Positions 1 through 8,864 of a stretch of 36,766 nucleotides of DNA are shown one piece after another. The stretch's first letter is position 1, and each line of letters starts with the position of its first letter. The notes beneath the pieces were generated by a model, which had not been told where the DNA came from, did no database searches, and saw nothing but the letters and a program-made list of their open reading frames with translations. Location of the stretch: positions 1 to 36,766 of the forward strand of contig NZ_SSNW01000058.1 in NCBI RefSeq assembly GCF_004801315.1, written 5' to 3'. The position numbers and the translations under genes were made by a program. This DNA is from Deinococcus sp. Arct2-2. GTDB lineage: Bacteria > Deinococcota > Deinococci > Deinococcales > Deinococcaceae.

Positions 1-409
1 GGAGAGGCAAGCTTTAGTGGCTTAACCAGACCTACGTAAAATCGGGTGAGGCCCATTGAGACCCGTACAGGGCTGTGGCACTCCCGGCGCTGAGCCTTCT
101 GGATTAGGCTATTGGGAGTGTTTCAACGACTGTGTCAAGTCAACCGAACGTCATGTGAAACATGAGCCCAAGCATGTTTAAGAAAGCAGCCTGCCAGTAC
201 TTTTTAAATTTTGTCTGAGACCAAATCGGCTCACACCTATTTGTAAATCACTTAAAGAAGTGACATGCGTCACCAAACACCTGACTCGACAGCACCGAGT
301 GCCGTGGAGGAGCGGGCATCTAGCAGAGGAAAGTGGTGGAAAAGATTGGTCAAGGTCCGGGTCTATGTTGGGGGAGTTGAGGGTCAATGTGTAGGTAGTC
401 CACAGAGGA
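1..409. other. Left-edge intergenic stretch without a supported gene
   Basis: I see no reading frame with convincing codon usage or family motifs here. The stretch is AT-richer than the genes around it, particularly near 170-260, and stops occur in all frames. It ends at the promoter that serves the first TetR gene. It could be the eroded end of an upstream gene, but no protein similarity can be recognised by eye. Confidence 0.4.
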
Positions 410-438
410 TTGACACCTTACCGCTTTTCCTCTACACT
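410..438 (+). promoter_or_regulatory. Sigma-70-type promoter upstream of TetR gene
   Basis: TTGACA at 410-415 is followed by a 17-base spacer and TACACT at 433-438. This is a near-consensus housekeeping promoter and would start RNA near 445, giving a leader of about 55 bases before the TetR start at 500. A GGAGG at 457-461 lies too far from that start to be its ribosome site. It would better serve a ten-codon leader frame beginning with CTG at 468 whose TGA (498-500) overlaps the TetR ATG. Translation of that leader is speculative. Confidence 0.6.
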
Positions 439-499
439 CGTTTCATGTAACACTTGTGGAGGATACGCTGACTGATTCCCGCATTATGCTTCACCCCTG

Positions 500-1054
500 A
501 TGGGACGCCCCCCCAACCCCCAAGCCAAAGCTGACCTGCTGCACAACGCTGCCGCCTACGTCCTGGAACACGGCCTGAGCGACCTCAGCCTGCGCCCCCT
601 CGCCACCGCCGTTGGCGTCAGTCCTAGGCTGCTGCTGTACCACTTCGGCAGCAAAGAAAACCTCGTCACCGAAGTGTTGGCGAATATCTTCCAGCGGCAG
701 GCCCAGTTGTTTACGGCCCCCGACCCCGACTTCTCCCCGAGCCAACGCTTGGACGCCTTGTGGGCGCAACTCGCCAGCAACAGCATGAAGCCGTTTCTGC
801 GCAGCCTCTTTGAAGTTGAACTCCGCGCGATGGACGGCGATCCTCATTACGCCCAGTTCGCCACAGAGGCCTTGCAGGGCTGGTTGGCGTTGGCCGCCGC
901 GCACTTAACAGACGCCCCAGAACCGGTCGCCCGCGTGCTACTGAGCAGCCTGACAGGACTGCTGGTGATCCGCTTCTCCACCGGCGACGAACAAGGCACG
1001 GATGAGGGCTACCGGGCGCTGAAAGAGCTGCTCCTGGACGCCGCCTACCTGTAA
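500..1054 (+). CDS. TetR/AcrR family transcriptional regulator
   Basis: A 184-residue one-component regulator. The N-terminal helix-turn-helix spans about residues 5-55, with the typical block LRPLATAVGVSPRLLLYHFG followed by SKENL. The remaining alpha-helical domain would bind a small ligand and dimerise; its ligand cannot be read from sequence. Length is normal for the family. The ATG at 500 begins MGRPPNP, a common TetR opening, but lacks a close Shine-Dalgarno. A strong promoter lies 62 bases upstream. The membrane protein at 1066 follows after 11 bases, so the two almost certainly form an operon and the regulator probably controls it. No clear palindrome was found near the promoter. Confidence 0.9.
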   Translation: MGRPPNPQAKADLLHNAAAYVLEHGLSDLSLRPLATAVGVSPRLLLYHFGSKENLVTEVLANIFQRQAQLFTAPDPDFSPSQRLDALWAQLASNSMKPFLRSLFEVELRAMDGDPHYAQFATEALQGWLALAAAHLTDAPEPVARVLLSSLTGLLVIRFSTGDEQGTDEGYRALKELLLDAAYL

Positions 1055-1065
1055 AGGAGTTCTGT

Positions 1066-1470
1066 ATGACCTGGATCAACACCGCGCCCGTCATCGCCGG
1101 CGTCGCCACCCTGCTGTTTGCCCTGGCGTACTCGCTGTCCAGCGGCACTGCCCCAAAAGGCAAGTGGATGATGCCTTTCTTCCTCTCTGTCCTGTTCCTC
1201 GGCTTCTCGGTGTATGCGGGCCTGAGTGAAGGCGCCACGGGCTTCTGGCCCGAACACATTCGCCACCTGTGGGGCAATCAAATTTGGTTTGATTTGCTGC
1301 TGGCGGCCAGCGTGGGGCTCTTCCTGCTGGTGCCCAAAGCCAAGTCGCTGGGGATCAACCCATTGCCTTGGGCGGTGCTGACGGTGGCGACGGGAAGTAT
1401 CGGCCTGCTGGCGTTTCTGGCGTTCGTCCTATGGACACAGGAGCACGGAGGGCACAACGCCGCAGGCTGA
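1066..1470 (+). CDS. Small four-helix integral membrane protein
   Basis: A 134-residue hydrophobic protein with four likely membrane segments, at about residues 5-25, 36-55, 74-92 and 100-123. A short loop after the second segment carries charged and aromatic residues (FWPEHIRHLW). It resembles the small uncharacterised membrane proteins often paired with TetR regulators, but I cannot assign a named family. AAAGGAG sits six bases before the ATG. It follows the TetR gene by 11 bases in the same direction and is probably controlled by it. Transport, stress or lipid-related roles would all be guesses. The next gene is convergent. Confidence 0.75.
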   Translation: MTWINTAPVIAGVATLLFALAYSLSSGTAPKGKWMMPFFLSVLFLGFSVYAGLSEGATGFWPEHIRHLWGNQIWFDLLLAASVGLFLLVPKAKSLGINPLPWAVLTVATGSIGLLAFLAFVLWTQEHGGHNAAG

Positions 1471-1510
1471 GCCCGCGCACGAGCGCAACAGACAAAGTTG
1501 CCACAACCCT

Positions 1511-2287
1511 CTACACGAAGGCCCCTGCACAGACTGTGACCACTTGACCCGTCATGCCGCTGGCCAGATCAGAGGCCAAAAACGCTGCTGTTCCTGCCGT
1601 CTCGGCCACCGTGATGGGACGCCCCAGAGGCGGCAGCGTCATGGCTGGAGGCGTGCCGAAGGTGGCGATGGTGCCGGCCACCGTCTCTTGAATGGTGCGC
1701 GTTTCAGGCATGCCAGATCCCCGCACGCAGTTCACGCGGATCCCCTGCGGTCCGTATTCACCAGCCAGCGCGCGCGTGAGGCCCTCAATGGCCGCACAAG
1801 CGGCGCTGATGCCGGCCATGCCCGGCGCAGTCATCCGGCTGAGCGTCGCAGTCAGGGTCACAATCGACCCGCCTTCCGGTTGTCGGGCCATGTGGTGCGC
1901 TGCAGCGCGGGACGTCAAGAACGTGGAGCCCACCAGCGTGCGCAGAGGGATCAAAAAGTCTTCAAGCTCCTGCAGGTTTGAGGAGGCCGGGTACCCTAGG
2001 TCACGGGGCCGACCACCAATGCCATTGAACACCGTGTCGATGCGGCCTGCGTGCTGATGCACGGCGGCGACGTACTCCCTCACAGCTTGAGAATCGGTGG
2101 CGTCGACCACCTGGGTTTCAGCGTGGCCACCCGCGGCCCGAATCTCTTCCGCTAGGGCGCTCAGAGTGTCCGCACGACGTCCAGAAAGCCACACGGTCGC
2201 GCCCTCACGGGCGTAAGTGCGGGCCACCTGAGACGCGATGGCTCCAGTGGCGGCGAAGATCAGGGCGTGTTTATCCGTGAGCAACAT
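1511..2287 (-). CDS. Divergent SDR-family protein lacking the YxxxK motif
   Basis: A 258-residue Rossmann-fold protein of short-chain dehydrogenase/reductase length and layout. The cofactor loop near residues 13-18 reads ATGAIAS rather than TGxxxGIG, and the NNAG block is replaced by NGIGG. The catalytic YxxxK has become IxxxC (I160 and C164 in GISAACAAIEG), although the following helix and the EYGPQGIRVNCVRG block are well conserved. It may therefore be non-catalytic or use other chemistry; related divergent SDRs with the same change are, to my recollection, not unique to this organism. AAAGGAG lies four bases before the ATG. It is divergent from the TetR gene at 2423 across a shared 135-base region with a large dyad, implying control by that regulator. 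Confidence 0.85.
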   Translation of the reverse strand: MLLTDKHALIFAATGAIASQVARTYAREGATVWLSGRRADTLSALAEEIRAAGGHAETQVVDATDSQAVREYVAAVHQHAGRIDTVFNGIGGRPRDLGYPASSNLQELEDFLIPLRTLVGSTFLTSRAAAHHMARQPEGGSIVTLTATLSRMTAPGMAGISAACAAIEGLTRALAGEYGPQGIRVNCVRGSGMPETRTIQETVAGTIATFGTPPAMTLPPLGRPITVAETAGTAAFLASDLASGMTGQVVTVCAGAFV

Positions 2288-2372
2288 AGGTCTCCTTTGA
2301 GATGAGCAGAGCAGAGAGCAGCCCTGTATCTGAACAGGCGGGGCTTGGTTCTGCCTGTGACGTAACTCTAAT

Positions 2373-2415
2373 GTTATCAGTGCTCATATTCTGTGCGAAT
2401 GTGAACAATGCTAAC
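2373..2415. promoter_or_regulatory. 43-base imperfect dyad operator between SDR and TetR genes
   Basis: GTTATCAGTGCTCATATTC (2373-2391) and GAATGTGAACAATGCTAAC (2397-2415) are inverted copies matching at 15 of 19 positions, with five bases between. The right arm runs into a -10-like TAACTT (2412-2417), five bases before the TetR GTG, so a bound dimer pair would block the TetR promoter and probably the opposing SDR promoter. Assignment to this TetR is inferred from position and symmetry. Confidence 0.65.
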
Positions 2416-2422
2416 TTAGGGG

Positions 2423-3004
2423 GTGGCTGATTCCTACCACCATGGCAACCTGCGCGCCGTCCTTTTAGATGCTGCTCGTGACCTTCTCACAGAGGGGGGG
2501 GTAGCCGCTCTTTCCCTCCGGGAGTTGGCGCGGCGCGTCCACGTCAGTCCTGCAGCGCCCTACAACCACTTCCGAGATAAGGCAGAACTTGTGACGGCCT
2601 TAGTTCAAGACGGCCTCGCCCGGCTGGATTTAGAGTCGAGTGAGGCCGTGGCACAAGTGAATGATCCGCGCGAAAAACTTCGTGCTTTGGGCGTCGCCTA
2701 CATCCGTTTTGCGGTCGCGCATCCAGCGCAGTTCCGCATCATGTTCCGGCCTGAACTGAGTCACCCACCTGCCGTGTCCGATCTAGAACACGGCCCCGTG
2801 TTTGGTGTCCTGATGAAGGTCGTCGACGAATTGGGTGCCTCACACACGCTGGCCCACGACCGCCTGACGACGGCGATCACCGCTTGGAGCCTGGTGCACG
2901 GCTTGGCAGCCCTGTTGGTGGACGGCCCGTTGCAGCCTTTAGCGCAGGATCGCCAACAGGTCGACCAGTTGGCTCAGGCTGTGACCGCACAGCTGCTCAT
3001 TTGA
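2423..3004 (+). CDS. TetR/AcrR family regulator, YHHGNLR type
   Basis: A 193-residue regulator beginning ADSYHHGNLR, a signature of a TetR subgroup whose C-terminal domain is often called WHG or TetR_C_33. The helix-turn-helix covers about residues 10-55 (LSLRELARRVHVSPAAPYNHF). The C-terminal domain contains the expected HPAQFRIMFRPEL block. The start is GTG at 2423, chosen because the family motif begins immediately after it. TAACTT lies five bases upstream, which fits a leaderless transcript. It faces the SDR gene at 1511-2287 and probably represses both through the dyad at 2373-2415. The inducer is unknown. Confidence 0.92.
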   Translation: MADSYHHGNLRAVLLDAARDLLTEGGVAALSLRELARRVHVSPAAPYNHFRDKAELVTALVQDGLARLDLESSEAVAQVNDPREKLRALGVAYIRFAVAHPAQFRIMFRPELSHPPAVSDLEHGPVFGVLMKVVDELGASHTLAHDRLTTAITAWSLVHGLAALLVDGPLQPLAQDRQQVDQLAQAVTAQLLI

Positions 3005-3838
3005 GCTCAGTGCAGGAGGCGGTCAGGGTGGAAAGGGTCCGCTTTCTGAGCGTGACCGTGCCGTAACGGTCGATGACGCTTGAAACCACGGTGGAGCCTC
3101 CTGGGCACCATGAAGTGTTGTGTCGCCTCAACTGGGCTGAGGGAGGCTGACCGTCCGTGACGGATCCAAAACCTATCGCCAGCAGTTCCCGACGACAATC
3201 ACGCTGTCTGGCTGTACCACCTGCCACCCTGGGCGGAGCGTTACACCTCCCACGCCGCGCAGTGATCTTGGCCACTTCCCATCGATATCCGTGAAGCCAT
3301 CCTCGTCGCTGCATTCAGCGGCCACGATCACCTGACCTGGCTAACCTGCCCAATTCATCCACTTTCAGGAGTAAGCAAAAGAGGCAAAACGTCGCGTCCT
3401 GCCGGGTTGTGCAGATGGCTCCCGACGATCCCCAGCAACCGCACCGCTCGCTCTTGAACTGGCTCACGCGTCAACAATTGTGTCGCTCCGCGGTGAAGAT
3501 CGCTCGCCAAAGACACTGGGACAGACCATGAGAGTTGCCGTCCAACAAACTCGAAGGGAGTGAACTTGGGTTGACCTGCTCTGCTCTTACTGATCCTTCA
3601 GTGAGAACCTTTCAGCAGCGGCACCAGGAACCCTCTTTCAGCCGGTGGTGGCGATTTCTGCAATCCATCCCCGCCCGCACGTTCCGTCCCAACCCTAGGC
3701 CCGCATCCGACGTGCTCAATTGAGCCAGTGGTCAAGCGGCTTGCCACCCAGGTTCAGGCACTGGACTTCGTCGCTGTGGCTTCAGTGCCTCTTCCAATTT
3801 CGACGCGGGGAACCTCACAGGCAGGTGGACGCCATCTC
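3005..3838. other. Gene-poor stretch between TetR and response regulator
   Basis: No frame here has consistent GC-rich third positions or recognisable motifs. Short open segments occur on both strands but interrupt one another. A stretch around 3180-3310 reads briefly like protein on the plus strand (HAVWLYHLPPWAERYTSH) before a stop, which could be a gene relic. No terminator with a T-run is visible downstream of either flanking gene. Confidence 0.35.
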
Positions 3839-4504
3839 CTACTCTTCTTGATTGCTTTTGCGCACGACGCCCTCACGCCACGCGAAGACAGCCGCCTGCG
3901 TGCGATCAGTGACGCGCAGTTTGCTCAACACATTGCTCACATGTCCTTTCACGGTCTTCTCTCCAATTTCCAACCGCCGGGCGATCGCGGCATTGGTGTC
4001 CCCGGCTGCGATCAGCTTCAGAATCTCGAGTTCCCGCTTCGTCAATTCGGTGAACGCATTCGGGGTGACTTCCTTGGGCCCGAACGTTTCCCGGATCACC
4101 CGAGCCGCCACTCGGGGGTGCAGGGTGGCTTCGCCCCGCGCGGCCAGACGCACGGTTTCGAGGAGTGCCTGCGGCGTGAGCGTTTTAAGCACATAGGACA
4201 AAGCACCTGCCCGCAGCGCAGGAAAGATATGCTCGTCTTGGGCGTGAGACGTCAGCACGACCACTTGCGTGGCAGGGCTCACGTGTTTCACTTGCCGAGT
4301 TGCCTCGACGCCATCCATCGCCGGGAGCAGCAAATCCATCAACACCACATTCGGTTGATGCCGCTCGGCGAGCGCGACCGCTTCCTCTCCTGAGCTCGCC
4401 TCGGCGACCACTGAAACGTCGTCGAACGCCTCGAGAAACGCCCGTACTCCCTGCCGGACCAAGGCGTGGTCGTCTACCATCAAGACAGTGATGACGTTCT
4501 TCAT
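3839..4504 (-). CDS. NarL/FixJ-type response regulator with LuxR DNA-binding domain
   Basis: A 221-residue two-component response regulator. The receiver domain covers residues 1-120, with acidic pocket D11/D12, phosphoacceptor D57 in VVLMDLLLP, T85 and K107 (YVLKTL). The C-terminal LuxR-type helix-turn-helix covers about 150-210 and has the family block LTKRELEILKLIAAG followed by IARRLEIGEKTVKGHVSNVL. GAGGAG lies seven bases before the ATG. It sits 96 bases downstream of the histidine kinase in the same direction, its obvious partner. Likely targets include the divergent beta-lactamase-like gene at 6371, inferred only from proximity. Confidence 0.95.
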   Translation of the reverse strand: MKNVITVLMVDDHALVRQGVRAFLEAFDDVSVVAEASSGEEAVALAERHQPNVVLMDLLLPAMDGVEATRQVKHVSPATQVVVLTSHAQDEHIFPALRAGALSYVLKTLTPQALLETVRLAARGEATLHPRVAARVIRETFGPKEVTPNAFTELTKRELEILKLIAAGDTNAAIARRLEIGEKTVKGHVSNVLSKLRVTDRTQAAVFAWREGVVRKSNQEE

Positions 4505-4600
4505 TGCTGTTCTCCTCGGCGAATGCCTGCACAGTAGACCCTGGGCACCTCATTCGAGCGGTGACCGCTTCCTCTGGCTTGCCACATTGATTGGACGCGG

Positions 4601-6100
4601 TCACAAGCGGTGCTCTTCCTCTCCCACCTGGGCACCTGATGCGGATAAGACGTTCACTGGAATGTGCGCGACGACACGGGTTCCCTTCCCCGGCATGCCG
4701 CTGATCTCAAACGCGCCGCCGAGCGCTTCGACGCGCGCTCGCATGGAGTCGAGGCCTATGCCGATCCCCGCCGCCGTGGGTGTGAAGCCGATACCGTCGT
4801 CGGACACAGTTAGGTTGACAGCGGCCGCGTCTGCGTGAACTCGCAGATTCACGGACGACGCACGGCTGTGCCGGGCAACATTCGCTAACGCTTCCCCCAC
4901 CACCAGCAGGAGCGCCCGCTCAATGTGCGGCGGGAGGGGAACCAGGACAACGTGGCTTTCGACGGAGACGTCGGTGCGCCGCGCCCAAGCCTCGACATGC
5001 TCGCGCAACACCAGGCCAAGTTCCGGACGGTTCAGCGGGCGCCACTCGCTGAGCAGCTCTGCGAGTTCGCGCTGCGATTGGTGCAGCAAGGCAGTCACGT
5101 CGTCGAGGTGCTGGGCCGCTTGCACAGGCTCCTGCGCCAACCTCATCCTCGCCGCACCGACGTGCATGGCGGCCGCGAACAACTGCTGCTTGACGCTGTC
5201 GTGCAAGTCCCGCGCGAGACGGTGACGCTCCTCGGCCGCCGCGAGCTCTTGACGCGCCTGAACGAGCCGCTGCACTTCGCTGGCCATCCGGTTGAGGTGG
5301 CGGGCCAGAAGGCCCAATTCGTCTGATGCGCGCTCGTCGGCTCGACGGGCAAAGTCGCCGCGACTCCAGCTTTGTGAGACGAGTGCAAGGTCACTCAGGC
5401 GCCGAACCAGTGGACGCGCACTCAGGAAGCCGAACAAGGCGCCGACTGGCATGGCGAACAGCGTGATCAGCCCAGCGCTGATCGACATGAGCGGCAAGAC
5501 GTCCGCGCCGCCCAAGAGGTGTTGAAGCGTCGGTCTCACCTCCACGAGAACCGCGCCGATCACGCGGCCCGAGGAAGCGCGAACGGCCGCCGCCGACCAC
5601 ACAACAGGTCCGGCGGCGGTGAAGACAAACGTGCCCCGGCGGGCTTGAGCGACGACACTCGGGGGGAGACGCGGGAGATGTAACACCACGCGCGGAGGGC
5701 CACCGAGCGCGGACAACACTTGTCCATCGTTGTCTACGACAATCAGACTGCCCGCTTGAGCATCCAACGTGAAGTCAAGCACGGTGCCTGTCGGTTCACT
5801 GGCCACCTTCCGGAAGGTTGCGAGCCGGGCTTCAAGGACGAGCTGACGAGCGCTGCCCTGCAGGGCAGCGAATTCGGGAGCCACAACCGAGGCGACTTGC
5901 GCAGCGGCCATTGGCAGTGCCCGTTGGGCCTGCGCAAAAAACCACAGGGCGAGGCTCAGTACCAGCAGCAATTCAAGCGCCAGTAGGGCACTGATCGTCA
6001 CCAACGCGTACGAGACCGTGAGCTTCCAGCGCAAACGCGGAGCGGTGGGCGTCACGAGGATCGTCCTCGTGGCCCTAAGAAAGTGCGGTCCGTGCGCCAT
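4601..6100 (-). CDS. NarL-type sensor histidine kinase (HisKA_3, HAMP)
   Basis: A 499-residue membrane kinase. Segments at about residues 27-54 and 203-229 flank an extracytoplasmic sensor region of about 150 residues with no recognised domain. A HAMP region follows at about 226-280. The HisKA_3 dimerisation segment carries phosphoacceptor H300 in RLARDLHDSVKQQ. The HATPase domain shows the N box (GEALANVARHS), DDGIGF and the G2 segment GIGLDSMRARVEALGG. It should autophosphorylate H300 and pass phosphate to D57 of the regulator encoded downstream. TACACT eight bases before the ATG could be a -10 for a nearly leaderless transcript. The stimulus cannot be read; the neighbouring hydrolase suggests an envelope-related signal, which is only a guess. 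Confidence 0.95.
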   Translation of the reverse strand: MAHGPHFLRATRTILVTPTAPRLRWKLTVSYALVTISALLALELLLVLSLALWFFAQAQRALPMAAAQVASVVAPEFAALQGSARQLVLEARLATFRKVASEPTGTVLDFTLDAQAGSLIVVDNDGQVLSALGGPPRVVLHLPRLPPSVVAQARRGTFVFTAAGPVVWSAAAVRASSGRVIGAVLVEVRPTLQHLLGGADVLPLMSISAGLITLFAMPVGALFGFLSARPLVRRLSDLALVSQSWSRGDFARRADERASDELGLLARHLNRMASEVQRLVQARQELAAAEERHRLARDLHDSVKQQLFAAAMHVGAARMRLAQEPVQAAQHLDDVTALLHQSQRELAELLSEWRPLNRPELGLVLREHVEAWARRTDVSVESHVVLVPLPPHIERALLLVVGEALANVARHSRASSVNLRVHADAAAVNLTVSDDGIGFTPTAAGIGIGLDSMRARVEALGGAFEISGMPGKGTRVVAHIPVNVLSASGAQVGEEEHRL

Positions 6101-6317
6101 GTTCTTTCAGTGTAAGGCGGTGCGAGTGACTCCATCCAGTTCATGTTTCATGACCACCCATGAGGGCGCCACCGTCCCTGGACGGGTCTCAGGCCGGACT
6201 GAGGGCGTGGCACTGCGCCCTGTGGACGGCGCCTGGACCCTGCCTACAGGCGCATGAACTTCCCGCCTGTGGACGGAGGCGCCGACAGCACTGCATTCCT
6301 ATCCTATGCACACGTAC

Positions 6318-6346
6318 TTGGTCACGCTTCGTCAGAAAGCTATGAC
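6318..6346 (+). promoter_or_regulatory. Promoter of the beta-lactamase-like hydrolase gene
   Basis: TTGGTC at 6318-6323, a 17-base spacer and TATGAC at 6341-6346 form a reasonable sigma-70 promoter. AAAGGA at 6361-6366 then sits four bases before the ATG at 6371. No repeat suggesting a regulator site was seen inside it. Confidence 0.5.
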
Positions 6347-6370
6347 GATCACACGTTTTGAAAGGAACCC

Positions 6371-7774
6371 ATGAAAATCACGCACCGCACCGCCCTTCCA
6401 TTGGCTTTGACCTCCTTCGCCGCCGTCGCCCTCGGAGCCACAGCGTTCACTCAACGGCGGGCCACCGACCAGACAACCGCCAAAATAGACAGCTACTTGC
6501 GCGCTCAACTGGCTTCGGGCCGCTTCATGGGTTCGGTGCTCGTCGTCCGTGGCGATAAGATTATTCTCAAACAAGGGTACGGATCGGCAAACCTTGAGTT
6601 CAGCGCTGCTAACACTCCCGACACGGTCTTCCGCATTGGTTCACTCACAAAGCAGTTCACCGCTGCGGCCGTTTTGCAGCTGCAAGAACGTGGCCTGCTC
6701 GATGTCAAGAACACGCTCGACACCTATCTCCCGGACTATCCGCAAGGCGAGCGCATTACCCTGCATCAATTGCTGACTCATACGGCCGGCCTGCCCGAAG
6801 TGCTCGAACGTCCGGAGGTCGCCGATGGACGCCGAACCTTCACCCTTGATGAGTTGATCTCGACGTTCCAGAACCTCCCACTCAAGTTCGCGCCCGGCTC
6901 ACAATTTCAGTACAGCAATTCAGGCTACGTGCTGCTCACAAAAGTGATCGAGGTCGTCTCTGGTCAGTCGTACGCTTCGTACCTTGATCAACACATCTTC
7001 TTGCCGTTGAAGATGACGCACACGGCTTACGACGACGTACGACCCACTGTGAACAACCGTGCTTCGGGCTATGTGTACGGCGGCCGCACCTACAGTAACG
7101 CCAATTTTGTCGACTTGTCGATTCCTGTAGGCGCGGGCGCACTTCGCAGCACCCTTGAGGACCTGCAGCTTTGGGAACGCGCCCTTGAAAACGGCCGCGT
7201 GCTCCGCCCGCTCTCGAGGAAAGCCATGATCACCCCGCACGCCCGTTTCAAACTCGCCGGTGCGGACGCCACTTACGGGTACGGTCAGTTCCTCACGGTG
7301 CAACGCGGGCGCGGCGCCATTGAACACAACGGCGGCATCGACGGCTTCAGCTCAGCGCTCAGCACTTACCCGGCTGAAGGGCTGGTCGTGATTGTACTCA
7401 GCAACGTGCAGGATCTGCCCGCGCTTGAGGTCGCCCATACGCTCGCATCAATCGTGTTTGGCGAGCCCTACGAACTTCCCAAGGTGCGCGGGGCCATTGA
7501 TATTGCTCCTGCTGAATTACAGCGATACGTGGGTCGATACCAAGGTGCAGAAGACTTCGACGTAACCGTGTTGCTGCGGGGCGGGCAGTTGTTCGCGGTT
7601 CCAGCGGGTGGAGCAGAAATTGCACTGTTCGCTTCAGCTAAAAATGAGTTTTTCTTAAAGGCCTTGGACGCTCAGGTGACATTTAGGACGGATCAAAATG
7701 GCACTGTGACGGGCTTGGTCTTCGATGACGCAGAGTCTGGCGCACCGCCCGTGTCCGCTCGGAAGGCAAAATGA
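6371..7774 (+). CDS. Exported serine hydrolase, class C beta-lactamase/penicillin-binding-protein-like
   Basis: A 467-residue protein with an N-terminal signal sequence (hydrophobic residues about 9-26). The beta-lactamase superfamily catalytic set is complete: SxxK at S91-K94 (GSLTKQF), the YxN motif at Y181-S182-N183 (FQYSNSGYVLL), and the HxG-like third motif at H319-N320-G321-G322 (IEHNGGIDGF). A C-terminal domain of about 90 residues after residue 375 resembles the accessory beta-domain of these hydrolases. Such proteins act on D-amino-acid peptides, esters or beta-lactams, so substrate cannot be stated. It is divergent from the two-component system, with its own promoter and ribosome site. 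Confidence 0.93.
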   Translation: MKITHRTALPLALTSFAAVALGATAFTQRRATDQTTAKIDSYLRAQLASGRFMGSVLVVRGDKIILKQGYGSANLEFSAANTPDTVFRIGSLTKQFTAAAVLQLQERGLLDVKNTLDTYLPDYPQGERITLHQLLTHTAGLPEVLERPEVADGRRTFTLDELISTFQNLPLKFAPGSQFQYSNSGYVLLTKVIEVVSGQSYASYLDQHIFLPLKMTHTAYDDVRPTVNNRASGYVYGGRTYSNANFVDLSIPVGAGALRSTLEDLQLWERALENGRVLRPLSRKAMITPHARFKLAGADATYGYGQFLTVQRGRGAIEHNGGIDGFSSALSTYPAEGLVVIVLSNVQDLPALEVAHTLASIVFGEPYELPKVRGAIDIAPAELQRYVGRYQGAEDFDVTVLLRGGQLFAVPAGGAEIALFASAKNEFFLKALDAQVTFRTDQNGTVTGLVFDDAESGAPPVSARKAK

Positions 7775-8339
7775 TCTGGAGCTTCACTCACATCTCTGAG
7801 TTGAGAGGCAAAAGCAACAGTGTGGGTAGAGTTCGGCTGATTCCCTTGGCCCCGGCGTTCCTCAACGGTTCGGCTGGGGTGGTGGGCTGGGGACGCTCTA
7901 GTATCCATGGCCCGAGCACAACGCCGCCGCCGTGCTCCTCACGCCAGTGTTCTGCCCGTCTGGGAAGCTCATCGCGTCATTCGTCAGCAGGGCAGCAGCG
8001 ATCTTCCACAGAGTCTTGACGCCCACTCCGAGCAGGACACTCCACGAAATGGCCCCTAAGCGTTAGCTGGATTCTCCTGATCTCGCGTTGAGGGAGGGAA
8101 AATCAAGGCGAGGACGCCCTCCGGGTGGACAGCAGGTTTCAAGACGGCCCCACGGCCCACGACTCATTCCTTCGCGCCGTCACACAAAAAATCTTCCCTG
8201 GCTCAACTTCAACCCTTGGCCTGTAGGTGCAGGGAACACACCAAGCCTGGGCGTGCCGTATCGAAGCGCGTTCACGGACACGCTTCGGGAACGGGTGCGC
8301 TCGGCCACAGAGCAAACAGTCAAGAGGATTCAGCCCAAG
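7775..8339. other. Intergenic stretch with one doubtful small frame
   Basis: Between the hydrolase and the DM13 gene I find no supported family. The only frame with plausible codon use is the 50-codon one at 7907. The rest has stops in all frames. No mobile-element ends are evident. Confidence 0.4.
7907..8059 (+). CDS. Possible small basic protein (50 aa)
   Basis: An ATG at 7907 opens 50 codons beginning MARAQRRRRAPH and ending at TAA 8057-8059. Third positions favour G or C, as in the real genes here, and the N-terminus is strongly basic. There is no Shine-Dalgarno. TAGTAT is present but only two bases before the ATG, too close to act as a -10 for this start. No family is recognised and it may be chance. 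Confidence 0.22.
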   Translation: MARAQRRRRAPHASVLPVWEAHRVIRQQGSSDLPQSLDAHSEQDTPRNGP

Positions 8340-8373
8340 ACGTCCGGCTGGCACAGAGAAACCAGCCGGACGT
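8340..8373 (-). terminator. Hairpin downstream of the DM13 gene
   Basis: ACGTCCGGCTGG (8340-8351) and CCAGCCGGACGT (8362-8373) form a perfect 12-base-pair stem with a 10-base loop, starting 17 bases past the DM13 stop codon. There is no strong T-run, so it may be a factor-assisted terminator or a 3'-end stabilising hairpin. Confidence 0.6.
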
Positions 8374-8389
8374 TGTGACCCGCCCACCC

Positions 8390-8818
8390 TCATTCCAGCT
8401 GAGCCACGGCTACCACCTTTTTCTGCTCCTCTGACCAGAGAACCACGCTCTGAAAGCCGGCGGACATATCCACGCCACTGGGCAACGCGAATTCAAAGTT
8501 GCCTTTGAACTGGGTCAGGCCACCCAGCCGCAAGCCCAAACCGCTAGACACCAAAGTGCGGTTGCCCTGCTGCGGCGTGCCTTTGGACAGCCAGACTTGC
8601 AGGCCTGCGCTGGCGGCGGTGCTGAACTTGTGCAGCAGCAGATGGGTCGTCCCGTCGCGGTTTCGAAACACCACGACGGTGCCCCGTGTGGCCGTGGCGG
8701 TGCCCCCAAAGGTGCCCGTTCGCTCCACGAGGCCACTCAGCGGCACAGCGCTTTGGGCCGCGGCCCAGAGCGATCCGGTGAGAAAAAAGGCTAAGGCAGT
8801 AGATCGGCTCAAGTTCAT
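8390..8818 (-). CDS. Exported DM13-domain protein
   Basis: A 142-residue protein with a signal sequence (about residues 5-22, cleavage probably near AAAQS-AV). The rest is a single DM13 domain: a RGTVVVFRNRDG strand region, the LQVWLSKG block, and the diagnostic FALPSGVDMSAGFQSVVLWS segment near the end. DM13 domains are predicted to have redox or electron-transfer roles outside the cytoplasm, but their biochemistry is poorly known. GGGAGA lies six bases before the ATG. It follows the YceI-family gene by 46 bases in the same direction and shares its promoter. A strong hairpin follows the stop. Confidence 0.88.
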   Translation of the reverse strand: MNLSRSTALAFFLTGSLWAAAQSAVPLSGLVERTGTFGGTATATRGTVVVFRNRDGTTHLLLHKFSTAASAGLQVWLSKGTPQQGNRTLVSSGLGLRLGGLTQFKGNFEFALPSGVDMSAGFQSVVLWSEEQKKVVAVAQLE

Positions 8819-8864
8819 TGGGATTCTCCCGGTCGGCGGTGCGAGAAGGCGGTCACGCGGCGGT

